A DNA stretch of 64,000 nucleotides, from NCBI GenBank assembly GCA_030248215.1, contig JASANG010002434.1:1-64000 (forward strand). Reading direction: 5' to 3'. The notes beneath the pieces are model-generated. The model saw only the letters and a list, made by a program, of their open reading frames with translations. It was not told the DNA's origin and did not search any database. Below, one piece after another: positions 24,729 through 35,679 of the stretch. Origin of the DNA: Enoplolaimus lenunculus (lineage: Eukaryota; Nematoda; Enoplea; Enoplida; Thoracostomopsidae). How positions within the stretch are numbered: the stretch's first letter is position 1; each line of letters starts with the position of its first letter. The position numbers and the translations under genes are program-made.

Positions 24729-25136
24729 GGCCCATGTTACGTTGAGGGGAGTCCACGTTTCTGATGTGTCTATAAAAGAGTACACTGCAAAAAACGGTGA
24801 GTCAAATTGACTCTCTCCGAAATAGGTTCTACGGGACTACACAAAATGAGTCAATTTCGACTCCACCAGAGTCAAATTTGACTCACTTCGTCGCGCGTTT
24901 GACTCTGGCGGAGTCGAATTTGACTCAGTTTGTGTAGTCCCGCAGAGCCTATTTCGGAGGGAATCAATTTGACTCACCATTTTTTGCAGTGTAGGTTTAG
25001 ATTCTAGATTACATTTTTTGCTTTGGCTTAGGGTTAGGGTTAAGCTTAAGCTTAGGAACTCATTTTTGCAACGCTTAGGCTTAGGCTTAGGAATACGTTT
25101 AATCTACTGTTACGCAACCTTAAAGTAACATTGGCC
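24729..25136 (-). mobile_element. TTAGGC-rich hAT MITE with nested foldback element
   Basis: Ends GGCCCATGTT and AACATTGGCC; 8-bp flanks CAATTTCG (24721-24728) / CAATTTCA (25137-25144) match 7 of 8. A TA-flanked foldback element occupies 24783-24991. Confidence 0.78.
24783..24991. mobile_element. TA-flanked foldback MITE with GAGTCAAATTTGACTC-type repeats
   Basis: CACTGCAAAAAACGGTGAGT is mirrored at the right end (CTCACCATTTTTTGCAGTG) with TA on both sides. The whole 209 bp is a hairpin containing repeated GACTC/GAGTC words. A second copy lies at 54366-54576. Confidence 0.8.
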
Positions 25137-25338
25137 CAATTTCAAATATAGAATTCGTCAAATTTACACTCGAAATAACCGCTTCAACAAAAACTTACCT
25201 TCAAGTTATCTCAAAAAATAGATAGTACCTTATCTATTTATCAATTAATATACTAGTGTACTTTAAAGATATATGGCGAAACTAATTATTAATTTGTTTT
25301 TAAACACTTCAATGTCACTGTACTGTTTACGTTTGCAG

Positions 25339-25718
25339 AATCGGTTTTTTGTAATTTTAAAATTACAAAGTTTCGACGCAACATGCAAGGCCAAACTGTG
25401 TGTGCCAACCATATAAAAATGCACTGTAGTGATAGAAGGACACGCCATAAACAATGGCAGTTTCAGGAATTTAGACGCAGAGTCCGTGCGATGTATAAAA
25501 TACTTAAAAAGAGAACGCCTACGAGCGAACCGAGAAAGAATCCGGATGCATTTGTAGTGCAAAATCGTTTCATTCAAAATTATGATATTGTTCCTTGTTC
25601 GGATCGGAGGTTTAGGGAGTTACGGGGTGGTGCTCCGTTGGATTGGCCAGCGTTGGAAAGATTTACGTTTTATCGTTTGTACAATTTAAAGAATTATAAT
25701 TTCAAATATACGTTTTAG
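25339..25718 (+). CDS. 3-prime terminal exon of an unrecognised basic protein
   Basis: Acceptor CTGTTTACGTTTGCAG precedes 25339; the frame is open for 125 codons to TAG at 25718, and AATAAA follows at 25829-25834. The peptide is basic and codon-like (WQFQEFRRRVRAMYKILKK, NPDAFVVQNRFIQNYDIV, LDWPALERFTFYRL). I do not recognise the family. Alternative acceptors inside the exon (TTTCAG before 25468) would shorten it without changing frame. The exon begins with two bases of a codon, matching the phase-1 donor at 19296. If joined, the product is about 156 residues, possibly a small mitochondrial protein; that role rests only on the candidate presequence. Confidence 0.5.
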
Positions 25719-25828
25719 TTATTACTGTCTTTCAGAAGTCATATTTCGTATGATTTGCACGTTTTCAGATGAAATGAGCGTAGCTGAGCTATTTAAGGCA
25801 AATTTATAATAGATATATTGTATAAAAT

Positions 25829-25834
25829 AATAAA
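25829..25834 (+). terminator. Polyadenylation signal AATAAA
   Basis: Lies 111 bp after the stop of the exon at 25339-25718. Confidence 0.5.
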
Positions 25835-25839
25835 GCATG

Positions 25840-26950
25840 TCTAAAATTTCAGCCACACTGGCGTTTTCTTAGCTAAATCCGATCAATCATGCACAGTGCA
25901 ACGTTTTTATAAGATTAGAAAGGGAGGTGTGTGTGTATTCTCTAGTCCCCATTAATGCAGGAACCTTTTATTGAAGTAGCAGTTGATAATGGTTTCGAAG
26001 TATATCGTGCGACGAATTTTCTAAAGGAATGCACGGCGAGCTACTCCTGTGTTGGCATTTACTCTGCTACAAGAGGTGGAAGCGGAACTCGGTCGTTTAG
26101 TAAAAATTGCAAATTTTCGAGCTAAAATTCTCCCGTCACTATACTATTTTAAAGACACGTACATTGTATTAAAGATGTAAATGTGAAATCCCATTATATT
26201 CGAGTTAACTGTAAAACTTGTACCAACGATCATTTATCAGTTACGCGTGAGCCAGCAAAGTTATAGAGCTGTGCATATCCCAGCTTTTTGGCTTTGTGTG
26301 TTTTTTCCATTATTTTTCAATTTCTAGGCTGTACCTTCAACTCCTGTGTGACATTTTCAGTTATCTCACCCTCAGCCGGTGTTTGCCCAAAATGGATGGA
26401 TTTTGAAACTTTTTGCGTATTTGAGCTTCGCATGAGTTCCCTTGATCATTTCACGCCTAAAATTTGAACTTTTGAAAAATTCGACTTTTTTAATGTAAAC
26501 ACAGTACACTATCGTAGACGAATTGTCGGATCAATTGTAAGGACAAACTTTACCTGGGACAAATTTTCTCTGGGGTCAAAATTTTCAGGGATGAGGGAGG
26601 AATTCTAAGAGACAAATTTTCCCAGAACCTTCCAGTTATATAGCCGCTGTTAAATCTTGTTTAGTTTGGATTTGTAATCTGTATTTTGCGAGTCTGTATG
26701 TAACATAATTACATGACGTTGTAGCGTTTGTGTTGCTTCAACAAACTTCGGCAAAATGCGCAAGAAGGTGGTGTAGCAATACACAAAATGACAGCAGCAA
26801 CAGCAGTATTTTTAACATCACAACGGCAAAACGTTATAAATTTCAAAATATTTCAGCTGGTTTTTTACTGCAGAGGATTTAAAAGAAAAAGATAAATTGT
26901 AAATAAAAAAGTTAAATTAAAAAAAGTTGAGCAAAACCAAACTTCCTCTT
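25840..26950. other. Intergenic, no feature recognised
   Basis: AT-rich, no long frame, no repeat family recognised. A promoter or 5-prime exon for the CXC-deaminase gene could lie here or at 27204-27606, but none could be identified. Confidence 0.5.
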
Positions 26951-26954
26951 AGAA

Positions 26955-26976
26955 CGGCAACAATAACAACAACAGC

Positions 26977-27016
<40 letters not shown>

Positions 27017-27063
27017 CCAACCACAACACCACCCACCACAACAACAACAGTAACAACAACATT
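26955..27063. repeat. (CAA)n microsatellite
   Basis: Long run of ACA/CAA triplets with minor interruptions; it ends at the truncated MITE. Confidence 0.95.
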
Positions 27064-27065
27064 AT

Positions 27066-27203
27066 CACGGGGCCGTAGCCAAGCGGGGGCAGGGGATGGC
27101 TGAGCCCCCTCTGGAAAAATGTTGCCCGCTCTAGAAAATTTTCAGCCTTGCTTGTAAAACTCACTAAAAACCCTTGTCTGCCCCTCCAGAAAATTTTTTA
27201 GCC
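27066..27203. mobile_element. CCCGTAGCCAG MITE, truncated
   Basis: GGGGCCGTAGCCAAGCGGGG, CAGCCTTGCTTGTAA and AATTTTTTAGCC boxes are present; the right TIR is absent. Confidence 0.7.
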
Positions 27204-27606
27204 GCGTATAAAACATGTTGCGTTAAAAATAACAAAACTTGATGATATGTGTTGAGCTTTTTGTATTACAATAAAACGCTTATAATGGCACTCACCTGCA
27301 ATGTAGTGTTTTGTTCGATACGTTTGTATAATGTTGTTAAATTGGAATTTTTTCAATGAAAAAAATATCTCACTTGATACCATTTTTGATTTTTTTTCGG
27401 TTGTTTTCCCTTATAATGGCTTAATAGGCAACACAGTTGAACGAATGTGCAACTCTCATATTGAATTTTACTGTTGGTATATTAAATCTTTAACAGAATT
27501 GTTCCTGAGCAAGTCTTCAACTTAACTGACCACAGAACTTTGAAAAGTTAAGATATGCTGTGCATCGTACATTCGATATGCACAAATTCTAATTTAGAAC
27601 GTGTAT

Positions 27607-27713
27607 ATAAAAAAAAAAAACAAACAAGAAAAAAAAGAAAAAAACAAAACAAAAAACAAAAAAAAAACAAAAAAAAAAAACAAAAAAAAAAACAAACCCA
27701 AAAAAAAAAAAAA
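27607..27713. repeat. A-rich low-complexity tract
   Basis: Almost pure A with scattered C and G. It encodes only Lys/Asn-rich chance frames and lies about 180 bp before the deaminase gene's first recognised exon. Confidence 0.9.
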
Positions 27714-27892
27714 TATTGAACAGACACAGGTATTATTACAGAAAGCATTAGTAGCTGCTCTTAAACTCTATCTTTCGAGTAATATATTTTTATTATTATC
27801 ATCCTGTATTCTACTTGTAAAACTCCAACCGACGGCATATACACCAAAACGGGATCAAAGCGGGGCGACCACAGACTTTTCGCTATTGGTAG

Positions 27893-30419
27893 CTACGCAA
27901 TTGGTCTACGCCAACCGATCACGTAGCATTGATGCAAGGCATAGTTGCATGTTGTAATTGTCCACGTTCGCCAGGTCGATGCGGCACTGATACGTGCCCA
28001 TGTTTCGCAGCAAACGTCCTTTGTGATGCTGACAGCTGTCAATCAGGCCCTCAGCGGGCTGATTGCTTAAATGCTGCAATTACACGATGTCATTGTGTCC
28101 CACCGGACCAGGACACCGTGTCTGTAGGGGCTGGCGGACAGAAAGACAGTAGTCGCTCGGCAAAAAAGGGAAATACGACACCGACGCCCGTGTTCTGCAA
28201 TACAGGATCGTGCGAATGTAGTCGTTCACACGAAGCTTGTAGTGCAGATTGTGCATGCGGTGGCGCGTGCTACAATATGAATTCGCCACATTTTTACGCC
28301 GTCCCGCGCCCTGACCCGCCACGTGGCGGCTGCCGGTGTCCAGGCGGTCGGCGTACGGGCTCGTGTGCTAAATCCACAAAATGCCCGTGTTTAGCATCGC
28401 TGAATCATTGCACGCCAAATTGCAAATGTGGCGCAACGCCGGCGTGCAACAATGCAGCGATGCGGCCATTGCCTGATCGGCCACGGCACATTTTCAATCA
28501 GCCAACCGGGCTGGATGGCGCCGCAACCACACCAATGGCCGTGATTGCGAAATTACGCGGTCCTAGCGGTGAGTGTGCTAATCAGGGACATGGCGGTTAT
28601 GTAGACACGAAACCAGACGCTGTTTTAGTCGCAGCAAAGTAAAAATTTGTAACGATTTACAATTAGTGCTTTGTGTTCTTGTACCAAAAATTTTTTTCAA
28701 CGCTGGCTCAGCCTTTACTAGAAGGTATCCAAACTGTTCGGATTATGTCAGTCATTTAGCGTTTCTCTTATAAATCTTAAATTCACGCTCACTGTGTGAA
28801 AAAATTTAGTTGTGCTATTTTTGTTATAGGCTATTCGTACCGTCTGGTGTTGAGCAGTTCAGAAGGCAAACTTGGCAAAGGTAACGCGACCAGCAATTCA
28901 ACGGCAATGCATCCGATTGAAATTTTATGTGAAATAATTCACAATTCAATTGCAACTTATCATATTCCAATTGAACATGTAACAATCTACGCGTCACGCT
29001 CGCCTTGTTATCATCAAGATTGCATTCCGAAATGTGACGTCATGGAAAGTTGTAGTTCGCAGCTTGCATGCGCAAAGCGATTGCGAATCCTACTCAAACA
29101 GGTGTCGTTTGTAATCTTTCAACGTATATTTGCTAAAACCCTAATGGTTGCGCTATACTTTTATGCGTTACGCAGTACCACGTGTTGTATAGAAATTGTT
29201 TTTCGACATGACGCATGGAACTGCGCATTGATTGTAACGCTAAACGTGAAACCTAAGCCTGTTTAATAGTGTAACCTGATTTGTCATGCTCGGAAGGAGC
29301 GGTTTGCCATTTTTCTTCAGTTCCTTCTCTGCGGGACTGCAATAGAATAAGCTTAAACTTTAGAAAAAATTTTATGCTTGGCTGACTGTTAATACCCTTA
29401 TACTACTGTTACGGCCCTGCTCTATACATTGGCCTAAATTTGTAATAGATCCGCAATTGTACGGGCAGTACGCGGTTAACCTATTCAATAATTTATCTAC
29501 CAACTACAATTTCCCATAAAAGTTATGCTAGGATCTATTAACGTTCTTAAGCTGCCTTCGTCAGAACAAAATATTTAAGTTAGCAGGGTTTTTAGTCCAC
29601 CTGATTTATTAACTACGAATCATTTTGCGACTGTTTAAAGTGGATTTAATACTAAAACTGTGTCTCGTTTTTAGCTCGCTTCGCTCGCTATACTTTCGTT
29701 ATAAGTTTACATGCATGGCAATAACTCACAATTTATTACAATTGTCGGTTTGCCCAAACGCGTGCCAACTGAACGCACCTCTTTTGTATCAGTCCGATCT
29801 TTAGGTTTGAGTGACCCATTTGGATTCGCTAAATGCGTAATGTTACCATTACTTTGTTGCGTTTCAGCTTCAAAGGCAACAACGCAATACGTTTGTTTCG
29901 ATGTCGATCAAAATTTTATCGCCATACACATCGCGAGGCGATTTATACACGCGACACGCGCTCCTTTGTATGCTCGAAGGAGGTATTAGTGTTGAACCGT
30001 TAACAGTTAAAGATTGGCGTGACATCTTACGCGACTGTGAGCCTGTTCCGACACCTTTGTCAACATCGTTGAGTTCTTGGAGTCGAGCCGGAATGGATCG
30101 CTATGTATCGGCCGTTCAGTACTATTTGAATACTTGTAGTCGGGCCTACGGCGGGGAAGAAGGCCATTGGGTGTCGCCGTTTCATGAGTTGCTCAAAAAC
30201 GCTATTTTAACCGTTGGAGTCACTCAGCATCGGCTGGAAACGCTTGTGAACGAGATTGATATATACGGTAACCTTAAGGGTTGCGCTATAGTGCTCGGTG
30301 TGACTATCAACACCGCTCGTCCACAAATAAAAATACTTTCTAGATGCGACGCGCAGCGGCGTCCGGTGGCGCTCAACGAGTATAGCGCCCGCCATAGGTC
30401 ACATTTAGCTAGACCCTAA
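27893..30419 (+). CDS. CXC-domain + AID/APOBEC-like deaminase fusion, three exons
   Basis: Exons are 27893-28568, 28830-29101 and 29868-30419. Junctions are phase 1 (AGCG|GTGAGT to TTATAG|GC, giving Gly) and phase 0 (CAG|GTGTCG to TTTCAG|CTT). Counting from ATG 27932, the product has 486 residues. Residues 7-170 are Cys-rich with three CXC-type blocks (CNCPRSPGRC..CPCFAAN, CECSRSHEAC, CRCPGGRRTG..CPCL), as in Tesmin/TSO1/MSL2 zinc-binding DNA-contact domains. Residues 214-360 align by eye with AID: helix HPIEILCEII (H240, E243), strand plus zinc site HVTIYASRSPC-x4-C (C272, C277), helix CAKRLRILL, strand MSIKIL and the ending LTVKDWRDIL. Spacing from the helix His to PC is 31 residues, against about 30 in AID. 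A tail of about 130 residues follows. Canonical HxE is replaced by HPIE. ATG 27932 has weak context and the frame is open upstream to 27893 behind an AG, so a further 5-prime exon is likely. Confidence 0.78.
29279..29434 (-). mobile_element. TTAGGC-rich hAT MITE in deaminase intron 2
   Basis: Family core TCTGCGGGACTGCAATAGAA and right end CTATACATTGGCC are clear; the hexamer block is mostly lost and the left end is diverged, so the start is approximate. Confidence 0.65.
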
Positions 30420-30961
30420 GTAGGATTTTGTTTGGTTAGAGTTGATGTCACGAGTTCAAAATTTCCCAGTTTTACGTTATTGAAACATAGAATCATTGCA
30501 GTACCACGAATATATTTTTAGGTTGAGACGTGTACAAACTAAGTTTTGGTTCATGGATTACAAAAGTTTGAAACCCTTCATACCCACTTTCTGCCTGCAC
30601 GGCTGAAATTTTGAATCACACGTTGGAAGAAGATACGACTGCTCAATATTAATTTCGGAGCTTCTGCAACATAATAGCACGATTAAAGTTGTTGTTTGAA
30701 AGCCTATTACTAACTGGCGATAGGTACTACACATATATCGGAATACGGCTTCTCAAGTTACGTTTCAAGCTGGAATGGGAAAAACTATTTTTTCAAAACA
30801 TAAATTTTTTGTTTAAATTAACACCGCACCATATGTAGCAAAATTTGGCTGTTTGTTATCTACAGAGTGTCGTTTTGAAGTTTTGTGAAAGCTGTCAGGT
30901 GCATGTTTGATTTTTGTGATGTACATTTAAAAATTAATTAACATAGTTCTATAAACTTTTG

Positions 30962-31132
30962 GGCCAATGTGTAGAACTGGGCCGCAACAGTAATATATGC
31001 GTATTTCTAAGCCTAAGTGTAAGCCTAAGCTTAAACGCAAGAATTAACTTATACCTAAGCATTAGCCTAAGCCTAAGTCTAAGCAAACAAATAAGTCTAG
31101 AGCTTACGCCGCCTTTGTTATATGCTTGGACC
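30962..31132 (+). mobile_element. TTAGGC-rich hAT MITE
   Basis: GGCCAATGTGTAGAACTGGG left end; flanks AACTTTTG (30954-30961) / AACATTTG (31133-31140) match 7 of 8. It lies between the deaminase exons and the Gln-rich exon. Confidence 0.8.
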
Positions 31133-31418
31133 AACATTTGCAACATCAAATCATTAGGAAAAAGTGAACTATTTTTCGGAACACCACCAAATAGCAGCAT
31201 ATGAATCGTTTCAAAGACTCAGCTTGTAATAGTAAGTATTACAACTTGACGAGAGCTTGCATTTAACTTAAAACAATAAGCCATGCTCGTAACCTTTCAA
31301 GATAAAACTGCCCATCCCCTCGCCACCGAACAACTGTTACAGGTATAGTGACTTTCATTTTTTGATTCTATTCACATTTCGATATTGTTTTAATATTGAA
31401 ATAACTTTATTTTTTCAG

Positions 31419-32827
31419 CAAAATCTGACACATTCAGCAATCAGTGTGATTTGTACAGCGCAGCGAACGCGACGCTTGAACGCAAATCGCACGAACGCGC
31501 GTTGATGATCAAAGATCGTGGCAGCTCTGCGCACTCTGGACGCCGGCATGACGACCCAGGATACGGACAAATTGGGGCCCTGCCCAATAGTGCGCGGCCA
31601 GCGGGAGCGGGATCATTGGTACGCAGCAGTTCACAACCGGTGAAATTTCGAAACAAACCAGGCGGCGGGGGTGGCAACAAGAAAAATGCTCATTTGTTTG
31701 AAGACGATCCGGATCCGTACATGCGAATTAGTGCGCAAGTATTTTTGAACCAAGACACACTTGAAGATCGATACGGTAGCGATGGGGCATTGAAGAAAAA
31801 ATCGGACAAAAGCAGCGGAGGTAAGGCATCGGCGCGAGGAGACGGACGGCAAGCCGGAGATCATGGCACGATGACAACTTCAAGCTCAATGTATTCAACA
31901 CTGCCACGATACATGAAACTGCCACCAGCGCCGCCGGTTAAATTTGCCAGTCGGGCAAGTTCTACTGGAACCGGGTTGAAAGGAACGTTCGGACGGCGAC
32001 GAGACTCCCCAACGATTGATCGCCGAAGTCGGGGAACAACCATCGAAACAGAATCATCAGTGATGAACGCCGATAGCAATCGCCAATTCCGGACGCAACA
32101 ACAGCAACAACCGCAACAACAACAACATCAGAAAGACTTCCAACCGGTCGAATTTCGACAAGGATTTGAGCCCGATGGTCCGTTGGCAGCAACGCAGCAA
32201 TATTTCCTTCCGGCACGCGATTCAACTTCAAACTCTGCGGCGATAGGGAACGAAACAACATGCCAATCGGCGAAATTTATTCAGCAACAACGCACGCAAC
32301 AGCAGCAACAACAACAACAACAACACGGTGGAGGCGATCGACAGCTTAGCTATGTACCCAGCGCGTCTTCAAGTCAAACTGCAGATCGCGTTGGTGGCGC
32401 GGGAGGGGCTAGTGGGACTGCGATTCAAGTCGGAGGGCCGTCTGGAAACGATGGCGCCGTTGTTTTGGCCGGAAGTCGGCAACTGGCTCCGGTGTCCACA
32501 CATTCACGCTCTAGCCCGATGCCGTTTGGATCAGCCATACCATCAGGCTTGGGGGGAGGGCGTGGATCCGTCTCAACCGTGTTTCAATCGACAAATTTTG
32601 CTGATAAAAGCAAAAAACTCGAACAAATGGTGTTAAATTTTTCGAGCAAACGCCTCACCGATCGAGAACGATTTGAAATGCAGACGCACGTGCTGTCCGG
32701 ACTGGATCAAGTCCAACGACTGATGGCCGATATTTTGAACTATATCGACGATTGTGGAAACGCACCGGCCGCCGGGTCGTCTTCGGGCGGCGGATTTTCC
32801 GGTGAAAATCCTTATAATTTTGCGTAA
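31419..32827 (+). CDS. Long terminal exon, Gln/Gly/Ser-rich disordered protein
   Basis: A single open frame runs from a strong acceptor (TTTTTTCAG at 31410-31418) to TAA at 32825-32827, 468 residues after a split codon (two bases, CA). I do not recognise the family. It begins KSDTFSNQCDLYS and is rich in Ser, Gly, Arg and Gln, with polyglutamine runs near 32095-32125 and 32282-32325, a proline patch (LPPAPPVKF) and a final charged amphipathic stretch (FADKSKKLEQMVLNF, then LTDRERFEMQTHVL) that may form a helix pair. High third-base GC and long uninterrupted length against an AT-rich background support real coding. It has no start codon of its own and needs upstream exons; the nearest same-strand coding exons are those of the deaminase gene, which is phase-compatible. 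It could equally be the end of an independent gene. Confidence 0.72.
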
Positions 32828-32994
32828 CACACAGATATAGTTTATTTTCATACCATTTTCAAAAATATTTGCATTTTATGTTATTATCGTAATTTGTACG
32901 CAATTAACACCAGTTGTTGATTAACAAAGAAATACCTTAACTGCGAAATTTTTCGTTCGTTCTACCATTGAAATTTTTGGTGTAACGCAATGTT

Positions 32995-33159
32995 CAGGCC
33001 CGTAGCCAGGTTACCTTGATAAGAGAACTAAACGTTTTTCAGGACGGGTATACAGGAGTTGTTTTCGATGGCATAGGCAAAGTTGAAAATTTTCTAGGAA
33101 GGCCAATATTTTTCCGTCGGGGCTGAGACTCCCTGCCCCCACCCATGGCTACGGGCACG
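32995..33159. mobile_element. CCCGTAGCCAG hAT MITE
   Basis: CAGGCCCGTAGCCAGGTTAC..ATGGCTACGGGCACG; flanks match 5 of 8 only. Confidence 0.72.
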
Positions 33160-34534
33160 GCAGACTTTCTTTTGTTATTATGTTCAAATTATGTGCATTT
33201 TGCGCTATCATCGAGATTGTAAGCTTATACAAACAGGTCATTAGCTAAAATATAATTTTTGTACACTGTGAAATTTTCAAATTTACTTTTAAATACTGGT
33301 GGGCCTTGTCTCAGAATAGCTTCTTTAGCAAACAATCGGTTTTAGAATTACACTATACTTTACTGATAGACTTATAGTTGTTGTGTTTATACATTTTTGA
33401 TAAGCTTGAGGATTATGCAACGTGGTTTTAAACGCAATAACGCTAACCTTGAGCTTATAAGGCTTTGCGAAACGTTTAGCTAGCGACAAATGACGTATTA
33501 ATGTTATCCATCGACTAATAATGGTCACAAAAATAATTCACAGACAAGTTCATACGTAGCAGCAATGGTGCTCGTTTTGAGCAAATTTATCTTTTTAACT
33601 GTGCATGTTAATATTTTCTCTGTAACATATACCCTAGCTTGGCCATTCGTGATATAACTCATATATAAGAAATTTATTCAGCATAATTCTGTAGCTTTTA
33701 GTTAGTAATTTTGCGGTACTTAATATTACTGATAATTTTAAAAACTCAATTTTGTGGCTCTTGTACACTCCCCTCCTCCCTCAAGCTTATGCCTAAGCCT
33801 AAAGCCTAAGTTATGCCAACATCTGAAAATTTCCGGGAATTTGTACAAGAGCAGAATTTGTTGCCTATTGTAAATTTATTTATTGTTTTTTTATGTAGCT
33901 AAAATCTTTTATTTAAATTCATTTGCTGCAAGTGTCATGAAGAGTTGTTTGCAATCGACGATTAGGTTTAGGCATAGGCGTAGATTTATAGTTATCATAA
34001 CCGCATGTAGTTGGATCAAGTGATGCTTTGTGTATTCAGCAACCGTTTAGTTTTCGATTTTTGAAGTTTTAGCTAATATTACTAAACAGCATTGTGTTAT
34101 ATTGCAAGAATTACATAGCTAATACCTTTAGAACTTATCGCTTTAAATTCGAAACAAATTGTTCAACTGTGAACGAAAATGAAATCGTAAGCACACTAGT
34201 ATATTTGAATGTTAAAGTGTAATTTCATAATTAAATTTGCAAAATTATCACATGATTTTCGAAATTCGTAGTCAGATCTTTTGTTCAAAATTAATAAGAT
34301 TATGAGTTATCTGATTTTTGTTCCTTCTTCGCATAGGCCCACAAGGCATGTTTTGCTAAAGAAAGTTAAAAAATAACAATAATTTTCAGAAATAACGATA
34401 TGTTTATTATTTATAATTCGCAAATAGGTATTGTTTGTTTAAACCTTGCTTGTATTATATTTCTGTGTTCAAATGTTAATGATATATATCAGCTTAATTT
34501 TAACAATACCTTCAATTCGTGTTTATCAGTAGCT
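33160..34534. other. Intergenic, mostly unassigned
   Basis: Only TTAGGC-like fragments at 33778-34000 are recognised. Confidence 0.55.
33778..34000. repeat. Fragments of the TTAGGC-rich MITE
   Basis: Short stretches only: GCCTAAGCCTAAAGCCTAAG at about 33790 and TTAGGTTTAGGCATAGGC at about 33962. Confidence 0.45.
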
Positions 34535-34690
34535 GGACGGAGAACGAGAATGGCTCAGGGCCCCTTAGACGAATTTTAGCCTGAGCTAGAAAACATTTGG
34601 CCCCCGCTTGTCAATTGTGTGTAATTTCAGCTTTTTCCCTTGATAACTTTCTGCCCCCTCCAGTCAAAAACATGCATCATTGGCTACAGC
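34535..34690. mobile_element. CCCGTAGCCAG MITE, degraded
   Basis: Box order resembles the family (GGCTCAGGGCCCCTT, GGCCCCCGCTTGT, TGCCCCCTCCAG, TTGGCTAC), but the termini are poor. Confidence 0.4.
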
Positions 34691-34971
34691 AGCAAATTTG
34701 CGCCAGAATTGACCAACGTTTCAATGTCTTGACGAAAGAACAGAAGGTAAAAATTAGCATGGTATCTGCAAACTTATGTTAACTTAGTAAAAAATACTAT
34801 ACATTGTGTTATAAGGTGATAACTGTGTTAACATACCCTCCGTTATGATGTAAGTTTTGAATCTAGTTTCTCGGTGAACTCGAAACCGGAAGCCAGGTTA
34901 TAGCCTCAAAGCAGTAAACTTGTTTATTAAGTGCTGAGTTCAATAATACTTTAGTGTACTCTTTATTACCC

Positions 34972-35297
34972 AGAGTGGATGATCACTTTTTATAACAAGA
35001 GTGTGCAACTGGGTACATTCTCTGTATTAAACTACCCGGCACGCGTTGCGTTTTTGGCCTACTCCCTTGTTTAGGGGGGTCTGTATGCAGTTTTATATCG
35101 TAGTAATGCTAGGAGCATATTGTACCCCCTTGTTTAAAGGGGGGTGTAGGTGTACTAAAGCATACTGTTAATCTCTTGCTTAAACCCCCCCTGATTGAGG
35201 GGGGTCGAACAAAAATGCAACGCGTGCTGGTACATTCTTTAATATACATAATGTACCCAGTTGCACACTCTTGTTATAAAGAGTGATCATCCACTCT
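34972..35297. mobile_element. MITE with about 85-bp inverted termini
   Basis: AGAGTGGATGATCACT..TATAACAAGAGTGTGCAACTG is mirrored at the right, ending in GTGATCATCCACTCT. The outer arms are highly similar. The middle holds three degenerate copies of a TTGTTTAGGGGGGT-type unit. Confidence 0.8.
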
Positions 35298-35679
35298 TGT
35301 TTAATTACTAATCGTTAGGAATTGTGTTAAAACTAAAACGTTATTTTAAACGCTTTTCGTGTTTTAAACAACATCTTTCCAAATGCATATTTTGTATTTA
35401 GTGAAAATGAATCGCTAATGTAACAAATAATGTTTGTTATAGATACTAACTGAGAATTTTTAAATTACAACGTTATTAAATTGTGTTTTTCTTTTGAAGA
35501 TAAACGAATAGTTACCGTTTCTTCATGTCAAACAAGACATTACTGCAAGTAAGGCAAGCCTTTTTAATGTTCTGCTCTGTTAAATAATAAATTAGCTTAT
35601 GATGTGTTATACTTTATTGTTCATAGAATATTTCTTTCTTATTGTTCATAGTAGAGTATTGCTTTCTTATACGGTTCAG

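Noticed and set aside
27601-27957. Lysine-rich open frame upstream of the CXC exon
   Set aside because: It is produced by the A-rich tract; the frame differs from that of the CXC exon.
29711-29989. Separate 92-codon frame in deaminase intron 2
   Set aside because: It overlaps the start of exon 3 in another frame, and the deaminase frame has the conserved residues and the acceptor.
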